From Flavobacteriales bacterium UBA1958 (lineage in GTDB: Bacteria; Bacteroidota; Bacteroidia; Flavobacteriales_D; Sanyastnellaceae), in assembly GCA_002336675.1 (NCBI GenBank), contig DDEI01000099.1, positions 44,590-56,446 on the forward strand: 11,857 nucleotides of DNA, given 5' to 3'. Position 1 is the stretch's first letter. Every line of letters starts with the position of its first letter. The notes beneath the pieces are model-generated. The model did no database searches and was not told the DNA's origin. It saw only the letters and a program-made list of their open reading frames with translations. Both the position numbers and the translations under genes were made by a program. Shown here in pieces: positions 7,193 to 11,857 of this stretch.

Positions 7193-7200
7193 TAAAGATA
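7193..7200 (-). promoter_or_regulatory. Candidate -7 element of the envelope fusion gene
   Basis: The minus strand reads TATCTTTA, one mismatch from TAnnTTTG, and ends 10 nt before the ATG at 7182. As with the TSUP operon, this would leave a very short leader. A clear -33 element is not seen. The 90-nt gap 7183-7272 must also hold the promoter of the divergent MBL gene. A TACTTTAG at 7260-7267 is the nearest candidate on the plus strand. Confidence 0.3.
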
Positions 7201-7272
7201 ACAGATACAAGCTATTTATGTTGTACTAAAAAAGTAGAAATTCTATGAAGGTTAAACTTTACTTTAGCACAA

Positions 7273-7932
7273 ATGGAAATTTTAAAATTCACGTTCGGTC
7301 CTTTTTCTGAGAACACCTATGTGTTAGCAGATATCGCATCTAAAGAATGTATCATCGTAGACCCTGGGATGTATGATTCTGACGAAAGAAATTACTTTAA
7401 ACAAAGCCTAAAGTCCAGAGAGTTAACTCCTACGCTTCTCGTTAACACACATGCGCATATAGATCATGTGATGGGAAATTCGTTTGTTCATGATGAGTAT
7501 GGGTTGGTTCCTCAGATACACAAACTAGGTGAACTCGTAATGGCGCGCGCTGAATCAACTGCTCAGCTCTATGGACTAAACTATGATCTTTCACCAAAAG
7601 GGGAGACAACTTTAGAGGAAGGGGAAGATGTAACGTTTAACGGCCATAGGTTAGAGGTGTTTTTTACTCCAGGACACTCCCCAGATCATATCGTTCTTTA
7701 CAACAGAAAAGAGGATTACATAATAGGCGGAGATGTTCTTTTTAAAGGAAGTATAGGAAGAGTAGATTTACCGGGCAGTGTGCCAGAAGATCTAGAAAAA
7801 AGCATACTTACTAAGCTTTACGTTCTTCCAGAAAAAACCAAAGTGCATCCAGGTCATGGACCTAAAACTACTATAGGAGAGGAAAAAACGTCTAATCCGT
7901 TTGTATCAGAACACTCATCAAGCCTTAGTTAG
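7273..7932 (+). CDS. MBL-fold metallo-hydrolase, glyoxalase II-like
   Basis: This 219-residue protein of the metallo-beta-lactamase fold resembles glyoxalase II/YcbL-type hydrolases. All metal ligands are seen: THAHIDH (59-65; H60, H62, D64, H65), H135 in TPGHS, D154 in IGGDVLF, and H195 in HPGHG. The N-terminal NTYVLAD and IIVDPG strands are typical. Such enzymes cleave thioesters, for example S-lactoylglutathione or similar thiol adducts. At this size it lacks the long C-terminal helical domain of classical glyoxalase II, so the true substrate is open. There is no signal peptide, so it should be cytoplasmic. It is divergent from the envelope gene (90-nt gap) and its last 15 nt overlap the end of the convergent histidine-kinase gene. 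The tail after NPFV (209-211) is short and serine-rich. Confidence 0.9.
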   Translation: MEILKFTFGPFSENTYVLADIASKECIIVDPGMYDSDERNYFKQSLKSRELTPTLLVNTHAHIDHVMGNSFVHDEYGLVPQIHKLGELVMARAESTAQLYGLNYDLSPKGETTLEEGEDVTFNGHRLEVFFTPGHSPDHIVLYNRKEDYIIGGDVLFKGSIGRVDLPGSVPEDLEKSILTKLYVLPEKTKVHPGHGPKTTIGEEKTSNPFVSEHSSSLS

Positions 7933-8955
7933 GCTAAATGCAAAAGTGGATCCCTTGCCTAAGGAACTCCTTACAGAAATATGATGCCCGTGAGCTTCCA
8001 AAATATGCTTAGTTATAGCCAAGCCTAATCCTGTGCCTGCTATGTGTCTACTTCTACTTTTATCAACACGGTAAAAACGTTCAAATAATCGAGGCAGGTG
8101 TTTCTCTTCGATGCCTATACCATCATCCTTTATTTCTATCAGAATAGTGTCATCCATATCGTAAAACCTCACTTCAGTATATCCTCCCTTATTTCCATAC
8201 TTCACCGAGTTTAGTAGAAGGTTGGTTATAACTTGTGTGATTTTCTCCTTATCTGCATTTACGAATTCAAATTTCTGATTCGACGATTTTAAGCGTAGCT
8301 CTATTTCAGATCTCGCAGAGGTAGATTCTAGTAATTCAAAAACCTCATTAGTGAGATTCACGATATCAAACTTCTCCTTAATCAATGGCAGTTCTGCTCC
8401 TTCAGCAGCAGTGATAGAATCTAAATCTTCTAAAAGAGCCGTCATTCGGGCTACACTTTTGGCTGCTTTTTTCAAGAAGAGCTCGTTATGCTGAGGATCA
8501 TCTAGAGCTCCATCTAATAAAGTTAGAATGTAACCTTGAATGGTAAAGAGCGGTGTTTTCAATTCGTGAGACAGGTTCCCGATAAACTCTTTCCTGAAAT
8601 TTTCCTGAATCTGAAGCTCTTCTATTTTTCCAAGCTTATCCTGTGTCCAAGCATGAACATCTCTATTTACCTCTTCAAGTAAATCACTGTCTTTTACTTC
8701 AGAATTGAGAATACTTTTGGTCCGTTTAAAGTTGTTTATGGTCTTATAAATGACTTTAACTCTTTCCAATAAAAACTTCTCCAAGTAAAAGTTTACAATA
8801 AAAAAAGTCACTCCCATGATTAAGAGTATGACTAGTACCATTTTATAAAAATCAGTGATGGTGTGTAAATTTCTATACACCAGACACATAACCACCAGTG
8901 CAGTTATGGAGACTATTAACGCTATCCTAAGGGCTATACTTTTCGAGCTTTTCAC
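7918..8955 (-). CDS. PhoR-like membrane sensor histidine kinase
   Basis: This 345-residue HisKA-type sensor kinase is the partner of the response regulator just upstream. Two membrane helices (~7-27 and 37-57) enclose a periplasmic loop of only about nine residues, so there is no extracytoplasmic sensor domain, and no PAS or clear HAMP domain is seen. A helical linker (58-118) leads to the phospho-acceptor H130 in NLSHELKTPL, the N box NLLLNSVKYG (245-254), the G1 box DDGIGI (277-282), the F box LFERFYRVDKSRS (290-302) and the G2 box GTGLGL (307-312). All catalytic parts are intact. The start is GTG, 4 nt after the stop of the regulator gene, so the two are co-transcribed and probably coupled. 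The gene ends in a 15-nt convergent overlap with the MBL gene. The stimulus is unknown; it may be a membrane or accessory-protein signal, as for PhoR. Confidence 0.92.
   Translation of the reverse strand: MKSSKSIALRIALIVSITALVVMCLVYRNLHTITDFYKMVLVILLIMGVTFFIVNFYLEKFLLERVKVIYKTINNFKRTKSILNSEVKDSDLLEEVNRDVHAWTQDKLGKIEELQIQENFRKEFIGNLSHELKTPLFTIQGYILTLLDGALDDPQHNELFLKKAAKSVARMTALLEDLDSITAAEGAELPLIKEKFDIVNLTNEVFELLESTSARSEIELRLKSSNQKFEFVNADKEKITQVITNLLLNSVKYGNKGGYTEVRFYDMDDTILIEIKDDGIGIEEKHLPRLFERFYRVDKSRSRHIAGTGLGLAITKHILEAHGHHISVRSSLGKGSTFAFSLTKA
7921..7935. other. Hairpin at the convergent overlap of the MBL and kinase genes
   Basis: AGCCT (7921-7925) and AGGCT (7931-7935) form a perfect 5-bp stem around TAGTT, spanning both gene ends. 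No T-run follows in either direction, so it is not a standard terminator. It may be a small bidirectional block or simply follow from the coding sequence. Confidence 0.35.
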
Positions 8956-8959
8956 TTGT

Positions 8960-9631
8960 TTAATGTTGGAATTTATATCCTACTCCTTTTATAGTAACAA
9001 AGTGCTCACTTCCCAGTTTTTCTCTAAGTTTTCGGATGTGAACATCTATGGTCCTATCTCCTACCACGACTTCATCACCCCATACCGAAGATAATATGTT
9101 CTGTCTAGTAAACACAGAACCTGGCTGTGAGTATAGCAGGTTAAGGAGTTCAAACTCTTTCTTGGGCAGATTAAACTCATTCCCTTCCTTAATCACTAGG
9201 TATTTATCTCTATTTATTACTATGGATAAATTTTCATCCGGTATGCCTATTACGCTAGTTCCTCTTCTCAGTAATGCTTTTACCCTACTCACAAGCACCT
9301 TCGGTTTTACAGGCTTAGTGATGTAATCATCAGCTCCAGCATCAAACCCGGCTATTTGACTGTAATCCTCTGCTCTGGCAGTAAGCATGGCTATTATCAC
9401 ACCATTGTGATTTGGACTTTTTCTTAATGCTTCACAGGTCTGCATGCCATCCATTACTGGCATCATTACATCCAGAATAACTAAATCAGGTTTATAAGAG
9501 CTCGCTATTTTTAAAGCCTCTTGCCCGTTAAGCGCAGTTCGAACTTGGTAACCTTCCTTACGTAGGTTGTATTCTAGTAGTTCCACTATGTCTTGTTCAT
9601 CGTCTACTAGTAGGATTTTTTCTCCTGACAT
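8960..9631 (-). CDS. OmpR/PhoB-type response regulator
   Basis: This 223-residue protein has a receiver domain (~1-120) and a winged-helix DNA-binding domain (~126-223). The receiver has the acidic pair D10/D11, the phospho-acceptor D54 in LVILDVMMP, T84 in AMLTARAED and K106 in YITKPVKP. The output domain shows the PhoB/OmpR pattern: NLPKKEFELLNLLYSQPG, VWGDEVVVGDRTIDVHIRKLREKLG and a final TIKGVGYKF. It is the first gene of the two-component operon and is controlled by the kinase encoded 4 nt downstream. An 11-bp-spaced TTAAC direct repeat lies about 38 nt before its ATG and could be its own binding site. Similar pairs in Bacteroidota are named PhoB/PhoR-like, but a role in phosphate control is not shown here, as no pst or phoU genes are near. 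Confidence 0.93.
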   Translation of the reverse strand: MSGEKILLVDDEQDIVELLEYNLRKEGYQVRTALNGQEALKIASSYKPDLVILDVMMPVMDGMQTCEALRKSPNHNGVIIAMLTARAEDYSQIAGFDAGADDYITKPVKPKVLVSRVKALLRRGTSVIGIPDENLSIVINRDKYLVIKEGNEFNLPKKEFELLNLLYSQPGSVFTRQNILSSVWGDEVVVGDRTIDVHIRKLREKLGSEHFVTIKGVGYKFQH

Positions 9632-9669
9632 TTTAACTTCAATTTTAAATGCAAATTTCTGACTTATAC

Positions 9670-9685
9670 GTTAAGGAATTGTTAA
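9670..9685 (-). promoter_or_regulatory. Candidate direct-repeat operator for the response regulator
   Basis: The minus strand reads TTAAC at 9685-9681 and again at 9674-9670, one helical turn (11 bp) apart. OmpR/PhoB-family regulators bind as head-to-tail dimers to direct repeats at this spacing. The site is about 38 nt upstream of the regulator's ATG, so autoregulation is plausible. Short AT-rich repeats also arise by chance. Confidence 0.35.
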
Positions 9686-9836
9686 TCCTATCTTATGGCT
9701 AAACCAAAGCTAAGAATAGAAATTAATGAAAATTGAGAATAGAGATGAATTTTCTAACACCCTTTAAATGGCAAGTAAGTGCTTTACCTTATTTACAAAT
9801 AAAATTGGTGATGTTTTTTTAATCCCGTTTTTACAG

Positions 9837-9870
9837 GCTACTCGAACTTCCCCCATTCGCTTCGAGCAGC
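9837..9870. other. Inverted repeat with an overlapping alternative hairpin
   Basis: GCT-A-CTCGAA (9837-9846) pairs with TTCGAG-C-AGC (9861-9870), with one A/C mismatch and a 14-nt loop. A second stem, TTCGC (9856-9860) with GCGAA (9869-9873), uses part of the same bases, so the two cannot form together. No T-tract follows on either strand. Confidence 0.4.
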
Positions 9871-9881
9871 GAAAAATAAAA

Positions 9882-10053
9882 CTATAGAGTCTCTTTAATT
9901 TGGCTGTTCTCTGGGCCTAAGACAATTCTGTAAGCCGTCCAATGGCATCCTATAATCGAATATAATGAGTCTTGGTATGCGTTAAACAGCTTTTCTCAAT
10001 CCTTCTAATTCATCTGTATAGGCCGACACCAGTATTCCTATAATTTTAGTCAT
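9882..10053 (-). pseudogene. Possible frameshifted small gene of about 56 codons
   Basis: I do not recognise this family. From the ATG at 10053, one frame reads MTKIIGILVSAYTDELEGL then RKAV and a stop at 9982-9984. The frame offset by one base is open from 9995 and reads LFNAYQDSLYSIIGCHWTAY, then RIVLGPENSQIKETL, and stops at 9882-9884. Removing one A from the AAAA run at 9994-9991 (minus strand) joins them into a single 56-residue frame (...GLRKLFNAYQD...) with protein-like amphipathic character throughout. The cause could be a true inactivating indel, a sequencing error in a homopolymer, programmed slippage, or chance. There is no clear ribosome-binding site or promoter upstream. The 23-codon frame alone could also be a small peptide. 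Confidence 0.3.
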
Positions 10054-10130
10054 AACAGTTAATAAAAATGCGTACCGAAAACTCAAGAGGTTTTAAAATA
10101 ACAGTAGAAAAGACTTTTAGTGATGTTTAA

Positions 10131-11393
10131 TCAGCTTTCCGATATATTTACAGCAGCTATAAGCGAGGTGTACTCCTCTGATTTAGTCATTCGCTTAGAA
10201 AGGTTAAAGATTCTATACGACGTATGATACTTTAAAAATATAGCCCCACAAAACACAATAAAAACAAATCCTAGATATACCAGAGGTGTTTGAAAAACAC
10301 TACGCGCTATCACCAATAAAACAGTCCAAAACAAGGGTATAATTACTGTGCCTATGACTATCTTAGCAGAGGAAGTAAAACAGATGTCTTTCACGATTTT
10401 ACTCGCCAGCTTCTTTCCTAGGAAATAAGGAATCGCCGTCACTAAATACCCTATAAAGTATATGGGAATTAGGATAAGAAGTTTCTTCCCAAAGCGCTTT
10501 CGCAGGGATTTATCTGCTGCTAACACGAGCGCGGGCATGCCAAATGAGCTATTCTCTAGCTCAATGATTTCTTCATCAGATATCTGTCCTTCCAATGAAG
10601 ACGTGTAATTGCCTAATTCAGCTTCGATTGCTTTAAATTCAGGAATACTACCTCCTTTTTTAGAGAATAGAGCAGACCACTGACGTGTTCGAAAAATAAA
10701 TAATTTTTTCGAGTAGTGTTCATCTTCATTAATATGAATGACACATTTCTCGAGAGAATCACGTAGACGTCTTGTTAGACCTAATACCATTTTACTCCTA
10801 TTATCTGGAGTTAAATCAAGCTCATCTGCAGTAATCACCATTTGTTCTCCGAAATGCACAAATCCGGGGTAACCAGAATGCATAATATTGGTGAAATGAA
10901 GACCTACTGGCTGAATAATGATCTTATCACTTTTCCCAGCGTCAAACACATCTCCTATAAGTCGGGCAGCTCCCTTTTTAAATTGTTTTAAATTCTGATC
11001 TGGCTGATGGGTTCCTTCTGGAAACAATGAAATAATCTGATGGTTCTCTAATCTATTAAGACTCTCTCTGAAAGTAGGAGCATTCGACTCTATAATATTG
11101 ACTTTATCATGTGGTCTGTATACAGGCAACATATTTAACCCTGTGAGCACTTTTTTAGCCAAACGATTCTTAAACACATCTGCTCTTGTAAGAAAATTTA
11201 ACTGTTTAGGAGAAGTTATGCAGCATAATAAGGGATCTATAAGTGCATTCTGGTGGTTAGAGATCAAGAGTACAGGCGCACCAACATCACAAATCTGAGC
11301 TGAATTTCTAACATCTAAATTTCTGTAAAAAAGCCTTATAGACCAATTTACCCAGGGCTTCATTATAGCATATAAAATAGAAATTCTTAGCAT
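10131..11393 (-). CDS. PlsC-superfamily glycerolipid acyltransferase with C-terminal membrane segments
   Basis: This 420-residue protein has a lysophospholipid/glycerol-phosphate acyltransferase domain (~35-220). The catalytic block is SNHQNALIDP (45-54), with H47 and D53. The substrate-binding block is LFPEGTHQ (123-130), followed by FKKGAARL (138-145) and IIIQPVGLHF (158-167). H47 and D53 are separated by five residues, where the classic motif has four; I recall this wider form in Bacteroidota and yeast Gat-like relatives. After a charged middle part (190-300), hydrophobic segments at ~304-326, 345-363 and 368-388 anchor it in the inner membrane. It would transfer acyl groups to a glycerol-phosphate or lysolipid acceptor. 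The ATG at 11393 is the longest start; a second ATG at codon 11 (MKPWVNW) is possible. It lies 45 nt after the upstream barrel-like gene, on the same strand, so the two may be co-transcribed. Confidence 0.85.
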   Translation of the reverse strand: MLRISILYAIMKPWVNWSIRLFYRNLDVRNSAQICDVGAPVLLISNHQNALIDPLLCCITSPKQLNFLTRADVFKNRLAKKVLTGLNMLPVYRPHDKVNIIESNAPTFRESLNRLENHQIISLFPEGTHQPDQNLKQFKKGAARLIGDVFDAGKSDKIIIQPVGLHFTNIMHSGYPGFVHFGEQMVITADELDLTPDNRSKMVLGLTRRLRDSLEKCVIHINEDEHYSKKLFIFRTRQWSALFSKKGGSIPEFKAIEAELGNYTSSLEGQISDEEIIELENSSFGMPALVLAADKSLRKRFGKKLLILIPIYFIGYLVTAIPYFLGKKLASKIVKDICFTSSAKIVIGTVIIPLFWTVLLVIARSVFQTPLVYLGFVFIVFCGAIFLKYHTSYRIFNLSKRMTKSEEYTSLIAAVNISES

Positions 11394-11415
11394 TAGATGA
11401 TTCTATAAAATTAGG

Positions 11416-11423
11416 CGAAGATA
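11416..11423 (-). promoter_or_regulatory. Weak candidate -7 element of the acyltransferase gene
   Basis: The minus strand reads TATCTTCG, one mismatch from TAnnTTTG, in a GCCTATCTTCG context similar to the TSUP box (GCCTATCTTTG). It lies 22 nt before the ATG at 11393. No convincing -33 element is seen. Confidence 0.25.
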
Positions 11424-11438
11424 GGCAGTTTGATTCTA

Positions 11439-11857
11439 CTAACGTTTCATTTTCTCACCCCACAACTTATAACCTGACCTTCCAGGTGCTGACCCTTTAC
11501 AGTCTTCAGGATTTCGCTTAGAAAGAAACATAAATTTAAGGCTGAAAATGATAGGTCGATATCCACTCTCGAAGTAGCGCAGAGTGCCTCTTCCGCTCTC
11601 CCATGGAACTATATTAATAAGAGGGACTTCTATGCTAGGAACTATGAAGGTTCCCTTTTCAGCTTTTAAACCAAATGAAATTTTATAATGCAGTTGCACT
11701 TGAATTGGCTCAGGAGAATTGGGAGTAATCTCTGGCTGATTGTTGGGTGTAATTTCACTATTCAGCAGAAACCGATAGTCCCCGTTAAAACCAATCCCAT
11801 TTTGGATAAAAGAATAACTTGAAATCTGCCAAATATTGCTAAAATTCACATAGACAC
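11439..11857 (-). CDS. Probable outer-membrane beta-barrel protein, C-terminal fragment
   Basis: The reading frame is open to the right edge of the window (codons before the apparent GTG start at 11849 read V-Y), so this is the C-terminal ~139 residues of a longer protein. I do not recognise the family. The residues alternate in the manner of membrane beta-strands: NGIGFNGDYRFLLN, PIQVQLHYKISFGLK, GTFIVPSIEVPL, TLRYFESGYRPIIFSLKFMF. A proline/asparagine-rich loop (EITPNNQPEITPNSPEP) lies between two strands and repeats EITPN. The end is a basic, non-strand tail with one cysteine (NPEDCKGSAPG, then KMKR), not the terminal aromatic residue usual for barrels. It lies 45 nt upstream of the acyltransferase gene on the same strand. 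A barrel is the best guess; a secreted beta-rich protein cannot be excluded. Confidence 0.55.
   Translation of the reverse strand, partial: VYVNFSNIWQISSYSFIQNGIGFNGDYRFLLNSEITPNNQPEITPNSPEPIQVQLHYKISFGLKAEKGTFIVPSIEVPLINIVPWESGRGTLRYFESGYRPIIFSLKFMFLSKRNPEDCKGSAPGRSGYKLWGEKMKR

Larger units (their letters stand above)
9632..10130. other. 499-nt stretch without a secure gene
   Basis: This lies between the regulator and acyltransferase genes, both on the minus strand. It contains the regulator's upstream region with the TTAAC repeat, two mutually exclusive hairpins at 9837-9873, a possible frameshifted small gene on the minus strand (9882-10053), and an unconvincing 39-codon plus-strand open frame (9768-9887). 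No tRNA or clear intrinsic terminator for the acyltransferase gene is visible. Confidence 0.6.

Noticed and set aside
7918..9631. Naming the two-component pair phoB/phoR
   Set aside because: The domain make-up is generic to the OmpR/PhoB class and no phosphate genes adjoin, so a symbol would claim too much.
9768..9887. 39-codon plus-strand open frame starting MASKCFTLF
   Set aside because: No recognisable family, no promoter or ribosome-binding site, and it covers the competing hairpins; no better than chance in AT-rich DNA.
9895..9981. In-frame continuation after the 23-codon frame that reads LIIFDYRMPLDG, similar to a receiver-domain phospho-site
   Set aside because: The order relative to the preceding segment is wrong for a receiver, the stretch is very short, and the overlapping frame gives a better joined reading. 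Resemblance is probably chance.

Overview
The window looks like a chromosomal segment of a Bacteroidota bacterium, probably flavobacteria- or cytophaga-like. The DNA is AT-rich. RecQ carries the long C-terminal helix-turn-helix tail seen in this phylum. One gene is the Bacteroidota-type fusion of a TolB-like propeller to an outer-membrane barrel. Sequences close to the phylum's TAnnTTTG -7 promoter element lie just in front of several genes, and starts without a good Shine-Dalgarno sequence are common. I see no mobile element, CRISPR array, tRNA or rRNA.

Layout, left to right. (1) The 3' end of recQ on the plus strand, closed by an intrinsic terminator. (2) A minus-strand three-gene operon, read right to left: a half-size TSUP membrane transporter, an M20D metallo-amidohydrolase started from TTG with a TTGA overlap, and an ACMSD-like metal-dependent decarboxylase/amidohydrolase 10 nt further on. 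(3) A 679-nt gene-free stretch holding a strong plus-oriented terminator that serves no recognised gene. (4) A large minus-strand gene (1144 residues) for an exported protein made of a degenerate gluzincin peptidase-like domain, a TolB-like propeller and an Omp85-like barrel. (5) Divergent from it, a glyoxalase-II-like MBL-fold hydrolase. (6) Convergent with that gene, and overlapping it by 15 nt, a PhoB/PhoR-type two-component pair, regulator first. (7) A 499-nt stretch with a possible frameshifted small gene and competing hairpins. (8) A multi-pass acyltransferase of the PlsC superfamily, preceded by the C-terminal part of a probable outer-membrane barrel protein that runs off the right edge.

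How they fit together: genes 2-4 of the window form the only clear metabolic unit. An N-acyl-amino-acid or similar amidohydrolase, a decarboxylase-like amidohydrolase and an organic-acid or sulfur-anion transporter would suit uptake or export and breakdown of an amide-linked aromatic or amino-acid derivative; the substrate is inference. The rest are cell-envelope, lipid, signalling and repair genes without an obvious joint pathway. The observations most worth following are the three-part envelope fusion with a dead peptidase-like domain, the possible broken small gene at 9882-10053, the TSUP/M20/ACMSD-like operon, and the orphan terminator at 3460-3485.
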